Source of the DNA: Aaosphaeria pasadenensis
Taxonomy: Eukaryota > Ascomycota > Dothideomycetes > Pleosporales
Length of the DNA stretch: 64,000 nucleotides
Reading direction: 5' to 3'
Assembly (NCBI GenBank): GCA_022813625.1
Contig: JAKLMB010000009.1
Coordinates: 62,001-126,000, forward strand
Of the stretch, positions 31,592 through 41,563 are shown piece by piece. The notes below the pieces were generated by a model that was not told the DNA's origin, did no database searches, and saw nothing but the letters and a program-made list of their open reading frames with translations. The first letter of the stretch is position 1. Each line of letters opens with the position of its first letter. A program made the position numbers and the translations under genes.

Positions 31592-32287
31592 ATGGCGGTC
31601 GCCAGAATGGCCAATAATCTTTGCACAGAATTAAAAGTCCATCTGAGCTCCCGCCATCTACATCCAACGGACGCCTGGCTGCAGACCTTCATATCGACAG
31701 TGCGGCCGAATACCCCCATTCCTGCACTGAAGCAGACGTGTCTCTTCCGCCTGCTAGCAACAGATATCACGAACTCGCTCGCCCAGCCGCAGTCTTCTCT
31801 CTTCCCATCTGACGTCCTGAACGCTAAGGCGCAAAGCCGCTTCCTGGCTGGCCCAATTGTATGCCAGGTCCTTGATATCGAGGACATTGGCAGTTCACGC
31901 TGGTCGCAGGTCGAAAGTCTCGAAGCCACCGAGCGGGGGGAGACGACCAAGGGACGGGAAATCATACGAGTAACGGACGACGAGCCAAATGGTGCAATTC
32001 CAACATCGACTATCAGTAAAGGCCCGTTCAAGATACTCTTACAAGATGCCAAGGGCACCAAGGTGTACGCCCTCGACCTAAGTGGTACCAATGGACTCCA
32101 TACTGGAATCAGCATGGGCACGAAGCTAGTCATCAGAAACGCTGATGTGCGAAGAGCTGTACTCATGCTGGAGCCCGGACGCACGCAGATCCTAGGCGGG
32201 AAGATTGAAGCATTGGATAAGGTTTGGAAAGAGGGGCGCAAGGAGAGGTTGATGGCCGCGGCACGAGCGCAGAATTCTGAAGCTTGA
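31592..32287 (+). CDS. RMI1: RecQ-mediated genome instability protein 1
   Basis: 231 residues, single exon. OB-fold partner of Sgs1/BLM and topoisomerase III in Holliday-junction dissolution, nuclear. The N-terminal helix pair is followed by TDAWLQTFISTVRPNTPIPALKQTCLFRLLATDI, then an OB fold with FLAGPIVCQVLDIEDIGSSRWSQVE. An acidic/polar insert comes next, and after it GPFKILLQDAKGTKVYALDL and GTKLVIRNADVRRAVLMLEP. Length and order match the small fungal Rmi1 type, which lacks the second OB fold of animal RMI1. Start MAVARMANNL; a second Met five codons later is possible. Confidence 0.9.
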   Translation: MAVARMANNLCTELKVHLSSRHLHPTDAWLQTFISTVRPNTPIPALKQTCLFRLLATDITNSLAQPQSSLFPSDVLNAKAQSRFLAGPIVCQVLDIEDIGSSRWSQVESLEATERGETTKGREIIRVTDDEPNGAIPTSTISKGPFKILLQDAKGTKVYALDLSGTNGLHTGISMGTKLVIRNADVRRAVLMLEPGRTQILGGKIEALDKVWKEGRKERLMAAARAQNSEA

Positions 32288-32673
32288 CGGGCTGAGAAAT
32301 CGCGATCTGGAGACAATCACAGGTTTTTGAAACACAGAATACTCTATCCCTGTTGAGGAATGGCGAACCATGTGTCGGATTGTCATTACGCAGTGGGTGG
32401 TGGCTCGCCAGCATCTGTCATTCCGGCGACTTCCTTTCCCCGCTTCTGTACAGCCTCTATTAGAACGAACGCTATCCCGTGATCACGAGACGTGGAATAG
32501 TGGCTCTCAGTGGTGGCATTGAGCGGCATGACGTAGCCTATCCCTTTGTCTGGGGGGAACAGACATAAATAAGCTCGAGGATTATCAGAGCGAGCTCCAT
32601 CGTTCTCGTCGAGCAAATCATTCTATCACAAGAAAGCTATCCATCTTGAAAATATCCCAAAACAACCGCTACA
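32288..32673. other. Intergenic
   Basis: 386 bases. No gene recognised. It contains the promoter and leader of the small 102-residue protein gene. Confidence 0.6.
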
Positions 32674-33040
32674 ATGACAGATAATCGTGACGTTACAACA
32701 GGGATGCAGGGTAAGCTCCATATATTTTTTCTACCTTTGTGAGACCATCCTGTCTAATCATATGAAAGACTCTACCCCAACCCGGCCTGACGCTTCTGCT
32801 GGCCGCCGCAATTCGTTGAACAAGCTGCTCGACAAGATCAAAAAGCCCTTCCAGCACGAAAACAAGGACCCTTTGTCGAACCAATCCGGCCAGCAGGGAT
32901 CCACATTCAAGCAGAATACATTCGACAACGAGGCAGAACGGGCAGACCCAACCGCAAATGTGGGAGGTTCGAACATCATGCACGACGCACCCCTAGGCAG
33001 CCAGCCTGTCAACCAACCGTTCTCGAATCAACCAAGATAG
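32674..33040 (+). CDS. Small unknown polar protein, 102 residues
   Basis: Exon 1 32674-32710, intron 32711-32768 (donor GTAAGC, acceptor GAAAG), exon 2 32769-33040. Reading MTDNRDVTTG... then DSTPTRPDASAGRRNSLNKLLDKIKKPFQHE and an Asn/Gln-rich, probably disordered remainder. The central RRNSLNKLLDKIKKPF could form a basic amphipathic helix and includes an RRNS sequence of the kind basophilic kinases phosphorylate. No family recognised. There is no signal peptide. The intron joins the frame precisely and the A-rich sequence context of the ATG is good, so I take it as a real gene. Confidence 0.6.
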
Positions 33041-33482
33041 AGCTCGCGGATGCTGCCGGAGTTGGTACTTCTGTTATTGACTCCATCGCGGGTATTGTAA
33101 TTTGATACCAGATTGATGCAGAATAATAATAATAATACTTTGTTGCCTTCTGTTATTCACTGACGATATCTGGAGCTTGGATCGTGAGATGCTCTAAAGT
33201 TGGTCTCTTTCGCCACCGGACCCTGTTCACATGCTTATCTTAAGGGGCACAAAAATGAACGCACGTGAGGAATGTACACTATTAACTCCATCGTTACCGG
33301 GCTTTAGTTCCCTCCTGGGAAAGTTATGGCATTGGGATTCTCGTAGTACGAGCAGCTGGATAGTGTACATAAACAGCCAGAGTGATGTTAAATGCAACTC
33401 AAAAAGTCTTGCTCATTGACTACTTCCGATCCATATTCAATCACTGGCAACATGTGACAAAGAAAGATGGGATGAGAAACCC
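33041..33482. other. Intergenic
   Basis: 442 bases between convergent genes. A short AAT-repeat run lies at about 33123-33137. Nothing else seen. Confidence 0.6.
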
Positions 33483-34453
33483 TCAGCCCCTCCAAACAGG
33501 TGGTCCCGGAGGTGTATAATCCATCAGACGCATCAACTCGTCCGGCAGCGCACCCTCTTCCTGATTCCAAGGTATCCAAAGGCCTACGTTTCATGTTAGT
33601 AGGAGCTCTCTTGTTGAATCATGTAAGAAGCTTTACCGGGATCGTCTGGCTTGTAAGCCCCTGGAAATCGGGCGAATCCTGTAGGAGTACCGCCTCCTGG
33701 GCCTTTGAGATTAATCAAGGCGCAATTGATATACCACTGGGTCTGATTGAGTCCCACAGAAGGCATCAGGTATTCAAAGCGCATTAGATATTTCCCAGGA
33801 GGTGTGGTAAGCGGGAGGGTAAAGTTGTACTAGCACATTGCTGTCAGAGGTCCATTCCCTATATATCATCTGGAAACTATGCGACGAGGTCAACTTACCG
33901 AGAATCCGCCTTGAAGTTTCCACTTGGTATTGTTCAGAGGTCCGGCCCACGCGACTTTAAACCAATCGCCATCTCCACGATACGCCTTCAAATCGTCACC
34001 GGGTGCTCGCGAGAGCCAGATTTGGGCTGGTCCAGGGTGGTAAAATCTGCCATCAATTCCTCTCAGACTGTGGCCAACTTCTTCGAACGTCATTACTCCG
34101 AAGCCGATCTCTTCGCCTGCTTCGACATCTGCGATCTCAGTCTTCTCCATGGAGTTGAATGCAGCTCGACCACAGGTAATGTTCTTTGTGTCGAGAGCTT
34201 TGGCGAATTGTGGGGTGGTCTTCAAGAAATGGTTGGTTGGAGGGAATCCGCCGTTGGTGAGGGGATTGCCCTCGATAGCGACTTCTCTTCGAGATAGTTA
34301 GAGTCATCTGAATAGTTACTCATAGTGAGAGTCTACGTACAAAACATGTTTCCAAAGGCCAGTATCTGTTCCGTTCACAAAGAGATGGCCGGTTGTGAAA
34401 TGAGCCTTTGCATGGGTGATTAAGCATAGAAAAGCAGTAAGTTTAGTCAACAT
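33483..34453 (-). CDS. AA9 lytic polysaccharide monooxygenase, single-domain
   Basis: 264 residues; exons 34453-34341, 34286-33899, 33829-33637 and 33583-33483, all GT-AG, the last intron with a CTAAC branch point. Signal peptide MLTKLTAFLCLITHAKA is cleaved before His18, the N-terminal copper ligand. The second His is His121 in GRFYHPGPAQIWLSRAPGDD. Gln198 and Tyr200 lie in TQWYINCALI, followed by LKGPGGGTPTGFARFPGAY, DDPG and the C-terminal YTPPGPPVWRG. The usual ALH near residue 189 is replaced by LMP, so the common second-sphere His is missing. No linker or CBM. A clearly different AA9 subgroup from the intronless gene at 27068; not a recent duplicate. Confidence 0.9.
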
Positions 34454-35230
34454 GGTGCCCATGCGGATAGCGGATACAAGTTGCTAAGAACAATACTTCG
34501 TAGACTTGCATGGCTTGATACAATACGGATATATGTATCAAGCCGGCGGAGGACTGATGGGGGTCGACGTCTGCAAAGCATTATTGAACGTTGTATCCAT
34601 ATTTCGGGGCGTTAATCTGATTGATTGCACAAGAAGAGGTACCCATGTAGTGAACTGCTTTTGGCTAAAGGCATTGAGAACGTGAGCTTTGGATCTGAAT
34701 CTTGTGTTTGCATTTGAATGTGACACTGTAAAAAAGAGAACGTATCAAACAAAAGAGTCAAAGAAGTAGAGAGCATATCAACAAGCCGTAAGGAAGAATA
34801 TCTTAGGAGGTTTTGGCAATGTAATAGCCTTTTGCTTCAGGGTGGTTCTATCTTCCTGATCGCCCCAATACCTGACTGCAAGATATGATGGGTCATCTGC
34901 GCGTTGTTGCATCAGTGTTTTGTGCCACATCCGGAAATTCATCCGCTTGAACAATCTCGACACGTTCTTGTGCAACAATGAGATAGATTATTGCTTATGT
35001 GATTTTCGGTGTTGCTCCATGGAACTGTTATTAAATGTTATTGCCTGCATATCTTGTCGCTATCTTTCCTCATTGTGTATATAATATGGAGAATCTATCA
35101 TGGATCATAAGAAGGCACACACAGGAAGCTTTTTGATATAACTACTCTTGAGGTCAAACTTAGCTATTTTGCTGCTGAACCACGCGATACTTTGAAAACC
35201 CAGTTGAATAAAGCATTGTAATCAGAAGCC
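34454..35230. other. Intergenic
   Basis: 777 bases between divergent genes (AA9 and the secreted unknown). No gene or repeat recognised. Confidence 0.6.
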
Positions 35231-36054
35231 ATGCGATCCACCTCTTCTGTAGCAGTGATATTCTGTCAACTTGCGATACCAACTCTAGCCTCGGATCTAT
35301 TCAGCTACAAAAGTACTTACATGTGGACACCGTACGACGAGTCTCCAGTTAGACCAACTTTGGCACTTTCTATCTCCGATGATTACACCATGCGCATAAA
35401 TGTTTCGACAGATGCAGCTAACCCAGCATATCTTCTCGGCTTGAAATCAGAGGACAAGGCGACGATCGTTTCTCGAGAATGGTATATTCAGAGTACCATT
35501 CGATACCATGGAAACGTTACGGAGTTCAGGTTCGACGAATGGGAGATCAAGAGTAGTCTCTCGATAACCAGTGGGATGAGAGCAACGGTGGCTTTGATTG
35601 CTGGTTGGGACTACGAGGTATCCGCAAATGTGAGTTTCTACCATTTTCAGGACAGAAAAGAATAGTGGACGATTGCAATGGTCTCGAAACCTATACTGAG
35701 AATGAGCAGGAGACTGGGCCTGCTCTCATTGCTGAATTTTCGAACCCAACAAATGGTACTCAACCAATTCAGGTCCAACGCAAAGCAACAGATATAGGAC
35801 ACCATCTACCCAGTTGCGGAGGAAATGATCCCGGTAAAATGTACTTCATGCCAGCCGGCTTGAAGCTCCATTTCAATTTGACGCTCGAGAGAACAGGCGA
35901 TGGGCAAAATAACGGGGAGGGCGTCATTGGATTCAAAGACAACAATGCGCTTAGTCTGTCAACAAAATTGCAGCGTGTTGAAGGCTGTGCGCGGGCGGAT
36001 TGCAGTACAGATAGAACTGGGTTTAAGAGATGCTACAGCCAGTACACTGAATGA
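35231..36054 (+). CDS. Secreted protein of unknown function; frame broken or oddly spliced near 35.65 kb
   Basis: N-terminal segment 35231-35665 opens with a signal peptide (MRSTSSVAVIFCQLAIPTLAS), then likely beta strands with N-glycosylation sites. The C-terminal segment continues in another frame to the stop at 36054 and looks equally coding: NPTNGTQ, NLTLERT and six Cys in the last third. The two can be joined in two ways. A 47-base intron with a poor donor (GTTGGG) and a good acceptor (TTTTCAG at 35650) would do it. Alternatively, a one-base loss in the A-run at 35656-35659 could have broken a once-continuous frame. The perfect-looking GTGAGT at 35630 would leave only a 21-base intron. 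Family not recognised; extracellular location inferred. Confidence 0.55.
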
Positions 36055-36165
36055 TTCTAGGAAAGGCATGCTGGGAATTGTACATGCAATATCTTCGAGA
36101 GTGGTTCACTTTGCGAATATGTAGTCTTCATTCCACCTTGCTATCATAATACGGAAACTACATGA

Positions 36166-37499
36166 TTATACCTTTCCAACTCCGGCGTTATTCAGAACGT
36201 TGGTCGGGACATTTTCAACTTTCCAGTGACTCCACGTGATCTGACTCTTGTATTGACTGAACTTACTCAGTGTCTGCGAGCTGGTAATTGGGTTCATTGC
36301 CTTCGACGTTCCAGCAAGTCGGTTCCATTCTGGAATATATCCGAGTGCGCTTTGCGCATTGCTTGCATCGGCCACAGTTTGGATGAAGTAAGTTTGGCCG
36401 CCTGAAGTATAAGTGTTGGGGGTAAGGGTCGTGTCGACGTTCTCGAAGTAGTTGCCCTCGAGGAGAGCCCAAGTATTCTTTTCGATATCGAAGGCATGGC
36501 CCCCAATGTTCTACAGCACGGTTAGTCAACTTCGTATACATGTTTACTCACAATCGAGCTTACCTTGAAGTAGTTGTTGACGGCATGAACAACGCTAGCA
36601 GCGTTATCCGTGCCGAGATGAGGTGCACGACCGGAGAGATCATGAAGATAGTTTCCTGCGAGCGTGATGTAGTCCTCCTTGCCAATAAGTAGAGCAGCCC
36701 AGTAATGCTTGCCATTGCAACCGGCTGACCACGTAGTTCTGCCATCGAACTCATTATCTGAGATAGTTACTCGGCCAGCTTTACCCCAGCCTGAAACGAT
36801 CATCTGTCGGCCAACTAAGGAGATCTTGTTATGGTCAATCCAGATCCTGTCAGTATTATCTAGTGTGAGAGCATCTCCTCCCCAGACGAATTGAGGGTTC
36901 AGTTCCTTCATAAGCGTTAGCTTGTAGTAAGAAATCTGCATGCAGCGGGTACTTCATACCGTGAAGTGGATATTCTGAACAATTATGTTGCTGACTCCCC
37001 CGGAGAAGCGCAATCCTTTACCCCGAATCACTCCCTTGCTCCCCACGCCGACAATGGACTTGTTGCTCTTGACATCAATTGGTTTCCTGGGTGCATTCCA
37101 GTATGTGCATGTCTGCCAGGTTCCTGAGTCACAAGTGTCACCGATCCACAGCTGTCCAGCTGAGGTACCTCCGGGACATTTGGTAGTTCTGTTGTCACTG
37201 CAGCATTGCGCAGTGGTACTGCCTTCCGTTTGTAGGAAATCAAACGTCCGGTCAAGCATGATAACGCGTGGCGAGCTGTCAGTCAAGTAGGAGACGAGCC
37301 TGTTCCAGTCAGCGCCTGCATTATCGTTTTCTAAACGAGAACCCTGATACTGTACTTACTGAGCCGTAGTTGTTGGGTAGACTGGTGTCGCCGTCCCTCC
37401 ACCCGTTGTTCCTGCAGCAAACCCGAATGCTACATTTTTGACCTGGGCAAATGCCACCGGTACACCTGCAAGAATCAAAGTTGCGAAGCTTGACTTCAT
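36166..37499 (-). CDS. Secreted PL1 pectin lyase
   Basis: 388 residues from exons 37499-37360, 37299-36960, 36905-36564 and 36510-36166; phases agree. Signal peptide 1-19 (MKSSFATLILAGVPVAFAQ), then the parallel beta-helix of polysaccharide lyase family 1: FGFAAGTTGGG, SNKSIVGVGSKGVIRGKGL, PQFVWGGDAL, WIDHNKISLVGRQMIVS, SDNEFDGRTTWSAGC, and NYLHDLSGRAPHLG. These are pectin-lyase (methylated pectin) rather than pectate-lyase signatures. It cleaves homogalacturonan by beta-elimination. No CBM. Paralogous to the longer PL1 at 58532-59986, but that one is intronless, so the pair is old. TATA box just upstream. Confidence 0.92.
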
Positions 37500-37555
37500 G
37501 TTTCGATGTAATATGCAACGAATGTGGAAACAATATTGACGGTCAAGCTATGTTT

Positions 37556-37563
37556 ATTATATA
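37556..37563 (-). promoter_or_regulatory. TATA box of the PL1 pectin lyase gene
   Basis: TATATAAT on the minus strand, about 57 bases before the ATG at 37499. Confidence 0.5.
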
Positions 37564-38257
37564 GGTATTCGGATGATTAGTTCCGGAGTGAGTGCTTATA
37601 CACACCAACTTGTCAGGCCCTTTGATATAGATAACCCCCCTTGGCCAGTAACCCCAATTTTCCTCGAGTCATTTCTCATAGCCAAAGTGGAACGTGTCTA
37701 TGAATTCCTATTGTGTACGATATGACATTTTGTGGCTTGGGGAAACCTCCCGTCGGGGACGAACGCCACGGATCACGGCAGCGAAATCACAACGGGTATT
37801 AATTAGAAAGAGAGTTTGCAAATTGGTCAACGTCGTTGTAGATGGCAGCATAGTATTCCAGCATACATACATAAGGAGACTTAACGGACCACTTAATGTC
37901 AAACACCGACTGCAGTCCTTTGCCCGGGCATGTCTTCTTTTGGCGAGGTCTTCGCACGGACGATTTCCAGATCCAGTAATCTCGCTCTCTAGCAATTTAG
38001 TTTATGATGACACTATTCTTAAAGCAGATGCGCCACACCGAACCCATCATGAGATTACTGGTGGCCGTCAACCTGTCATACTGCTTTGGAAATGAATTAT
38101 TCCGAATGATCTTGGCTCAAATCTTGATAATCGTGCAGCACCAGGCTCAGACAAGCGTCTTGGAAGATAGTCACACGAGTGCAAGTAGTAATCCCGAGAA
38201 ATATGTAGTGGTTCTCCTATTCATTGTTTGAATGAAAATTGAATAGTAATCAATCAG

Positions 38258-38337
38258 CACGTGTTCAACGTGTTGACATGAGCGTAGCTTGTTTGAAACA
38301 CGTAGTCAAGGTTGTTAAAGCACGTCATCGACGTGAC
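38258..38337. promoter_or_regulatory. Cluster of ACGT cores with two CACGT-N5-ACGTG dyads
   Basis: CACGT-GTTCA-ACGTG at 38258-38272 and CACGT-CATCG-ACGTG at 38321-38335 share arms and spacer length; a further ACACGT lies at 38298-38303. Five ACGT cores in 80 bases suggest binding by bHLH or bZIP dimers. The site is about 760-840 bases upstream of the pectin lyase ATG. Confidence 0.5.
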
Positions 38338-38861
38338 ATTCCGCAAATGACTTGTTATTTGATCATCCTTACAAAGTGAGAGAACGGTGGTTTCGGTGCT
38401 AACGCTAGAAGATCAAGCTGTTTTAAAAGGTGAGAAAAGACTTATGCCTCTAGTATAGCTCTTCATTGAACTGGGAGTTCCAGATCGCCGGTATTGTAGG
38501 TAAGTTCACTTCAACTTCAAGATTTCTGTGACTTCTCCAATTCGGACGACGTCCATGGAAACCGAAGACACAGGATGTTTGTTTCCAGTCGGTACTTTCA
38601 CGCAAACTAAATAATCAATATGTCTTAGAGCTTTCATCAGATTTAAAATGAAAATTTGAGTGATAGTCTATTGTCCACAATTCAAAATGTCTATGCTGAG
38701 CACCTCTCATGCCCCTATCGTCTTAGTGTTCATCGCTCTCTATTTATACAACGCAGCCGGAGCTGCTCTTTCTTTCTCCACAAACGCATCGCTTACTCGA
38801 TCGATACTTCCCGCGCATGCTTAACATTATATCAACGTTTTCTGCCTTTGAGAAGCAATCT

Positions 38862-39787
38862 CTAGTTCCCCAAAGAGTTCTTAATTTCTTGAACCCAGCC
38901 TAATTTGCCCTCAGAGAAGATTTCGCCTGTCGCGGGCATCTTTTCACCCCCGTCAAGCAAGAGTGTTCGGACAATCACCTTCTCGGGCATAACATCCTGG
39001 TGATGGTAGATATGGCTAGTGCATGTCTTGCAGAAGTAGCATGAGACAAATTTGCCTAAGAACTGGTTAACCCCATTTCGATGATGCATTTGCAGTGAAA
39101 TTTGCACATACCACTTGCTCCCTTATACTTGTAAACTCCGACATTCTCTTGACCGGCAACAATCGATAGTTCCTCCCGTGGAATGATTTGATTGCATGAG
39201 TAAGGTCCTCCGCCCAATTTTTGACAGGTAGAGCAATGACACAACACGTGCTCTGCTTTGTCCAACTTTGCAGTCCACTTCACACCTTGGCAATGGCAGG
39301 TTCCTTTCCTTGTTCCGGGAACTTTCAAGTTTGGATGCTCCGCCGGGGCCCCGAATAACACACCATCCTTAATATCTACAACCACGGAATCCTCGATCAG
39401 TGGCTTCGCATCTCTTGAGAATTGCAGATGAACAGATTCCGTTGTGAGATAGTAGTCGAGATCTTCTTGAGATGCAAACTCCAGAACAAATCCGTGCGTC
39501 ATTCCCTTGTTGAACGACTCCCATGATCGATTCTTTCCCGCTTTCAACGATTTGATGAGTGGCGCGCCGGTGACAGGGTGGAGCGACTTCGTCTTCAATG
39601 CCATGAATGACGCAAAATGGGCCTCAAAGTCCGACCATGATATGTCGTTCTTGTACTTGAATAGCACGATGTGGGTGATTGTTTCGCTCATAATGTTAAG
39701 GAGCACCGTGTCTATTGTGGGTAGCGTTCCGGATAATGCGATTGACGACGGCGGTGTAGGGGAGGGGCTCGACGAGACGGAGGACAT
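38862..39787 (-). CDS. Fusion of stress-response A/B barrel (dabb) and GFA/CENP-V zinc domain
   Basis: 289 residues; exon 1 39787-39112, intron 39111-39056 (donor GTATGT, acceptor CTTAG), exon 2 39055-38862. Residues about 36-145 form a dabb ferredoxin-like barrel (ITHIVLFKYKNDISWSDFEAHF, KSLHPVTGAPLIKSLKAGKN, GFVLEFASQEDLDYYL). Residues 160-289 form a GFA-type domain with zinc cysteines in GTCHCQGVKW (164, 166), CHCSTCQKLGGGP (183, 185, 188) and CYFCKTC (231, 234, 237). GFA proteins bind zinc or glutathione adducts; dabb domains bind small aromatics or act in stress. Fusion function unknown. A later Met (residue 33, MSETITHIV) may be the true start, because the first 32 residues are Ser/Pro-rich and dabb proteins usually begin there. 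Confidence 0.88.
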
Positions 39788-41164
39788 GAGAACTTAGTTA
39801 TTGGCATAGTCGGGAAAGGCATCTCTTATGAATGGAGATTATTTTCTCAACTTATCTTTTCTAGATCAAGAAGGGATGCATGTATGCAGCGGAGCCTCCA
39901 TTAGTAGTTGCGGGGATGCGGGGAAAGTTACCTCGTAAACGGCCCGATTCATCGAACATAGCAGTGTTTTCCGGAACCTTGCCATGTTGAGCGCCGATTG
40001 GAGATCTCAGTACAAAGTCAGTAGTTCTTTCTTAACCCTGGAAATCTTAGCTTCCGCCTATTAGTGCTCAATTTCCTGATATAGCAAAAAGGTGGCTTAT
40101 GTATTCATGGGTATTCGTGTAAAGGAGTTATGTTGTTTGTGTAGCACAACGTGACAGGGAAAGACGAAATCAAAGATTCAAACCTAAAAGGGGAAACGGC
40201 AGGAAAGATTCTAAGAAGAGGAACATAATATGAGGTCAAGATGGAAGGAAACCACACGAACGAGCCGACAGCCTGCTTATCGACTCAATTGAAATTCTAG
40301 CTGCGAGAATTACTAGATTGGATTGGCTGTGCTGTTTTCATAGCAGTGTCTGCATTTTCGTAAAGGGCTTAACATATGACAACGGTTCGAAATCAATACA
40401 TCAATGTAGATCATCCCAAAGCCAATCATCAATGCGATTAGAGAGTATCAAACGTATCTGGGTGAACGATTCTCAGTAATCACGAATGAGATCGTAATTC
40501 CCGATTTCCCATACCCCGCAAAATGCTTACACAGATGTGGAAAAGCGCGAGTGGGAAATGACGGATGGCCGGCAGAAGAACTCAGCTGATGGCTGTAATT
40601 GGGTGATGCAGATGTTTATGTCGTCCCAAATAGTTACACATTGAAATTCCATAATCAATATGCGGATATTCGAGAATACACACTCTCTTCCCTTGACTAC
40701 CATCCGTCGAGGCCTCTAGATAGAATATCGATGCATAGTCTAAAACCGAGATTTTCATACCGGTTGCTACACTATCCGAGCATACTAGTATTGTGGTTTG
40801 ATCAGATTAGTTTTCAGCCTACGAGTAACTAAACTTGGATGTTCAATATCTTGGTAATGCACACTGCCACGTGCAGGTATATTGGCGAGAGGGGAAGAAG
40901 GCTCAGCATGCTAGGTTTCAACCCTTGATCCAGATCGGGTATTTCGATTGTCAACATACTGCTCTCCACCATTTGGCCCATGACCTCCTCAACTTTAATA
41001 TCTTGGCTCTTGTCGGATCCGAGTATATAATTGCTGCCAGTTAACAGAGCATCAGTATGCCTGTTCCTTATCTTTTGCTGCAGTCCGAGTACCGCTAAAA
41101 GGTTCATAGCAATTCACTCCATCATTTGAGAAGTTTCTATCACTGTCTCTACCATACTACAAGC
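39788..41164. other. Intergenic
   Basis: 1377 bases between divergent genes. No gene, RNA or repeat recognised. Confidence 0.6.
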
Positions 41165-41563
41165 ATGACTCAAGTCCAATACTTCAACTACCCTGGCACC
41201 GAAAGCAACGCGGAAAACTACCACTACTCGCAAGCCGTAAGGATTGGCAACACCGCCAAAACAGCAGGACAAGGGGGATGGGACGAAAAAGGAAGCATCA
41301 CACCAAAGCTGGAGGATCAAATTGCACTAGCATTCGGCAATGTGGAGAAGGCACTTAGAGCTGTCGACAAGAGCCTGTCTCTGGAAAACATCTACGCTAT
41401 CCGGTCATATCACTTGGACATGGACCAGAGTTTCGATATAATGACGGCGCAGTTCAAGAAACTGTTTCCTAATCATCGCCCGATATGGACTTGCATTCAG
41501 ATTGGGAAGCTGGGGTTGGAGGGGATGCAGGTTGAGATTGAGGTTGAAGCAGCTATTCCATAG
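41165..41563 (+). CDS. Rid/YjgF/YER057c/UK114-family protein
   Basis: 132 residues from the ATG at 41165 (MTQVQYFNYPGTE). Trimeric chorismate-mutase-like fold: NYHYSQAVRIGNTAKTAGQGGWDE, then LEDQIALAFGNVEKALRAVDKSLSLENIYAIRSYHLD and a C-terminal strand ending EGMQVEIEVEAAIP. This matches the later-diverged Rid subgroups more than the archetypal RidA. Rid proteins hydrolyse reactive enamine/imine intermediates of amino-acid metabolism or act on related substrates. Cytosolic; no targeting signal. No intron. An upstream in-frame ATG at 41126 adds 13 residues and is less likely. Confidence 0.87.
   Translation: MTQVQYFNYPGTESNAENYHYSQAVRIGNTAKTAGQGGWDEKGSITPKLEDQIALAFGNVEKALRAVDKSLSLENIYAIRSYHLDMDQSFDIMTAQFKKLFPNHRPIWTCIQIGKLGLEGMQVEIEVEAAIP

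Larger units (their letters stand above)
37500..38861. other. Intergenic, PL1 promoter region with ACGT dyads
   Basis: 1362 bases upstream of the pectin lyase and downstream of the dabb-GFA gene. It holds a TATA box and a cluster of ACGT cores (separate entries). No gene recognised. Confidence 0.6.
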
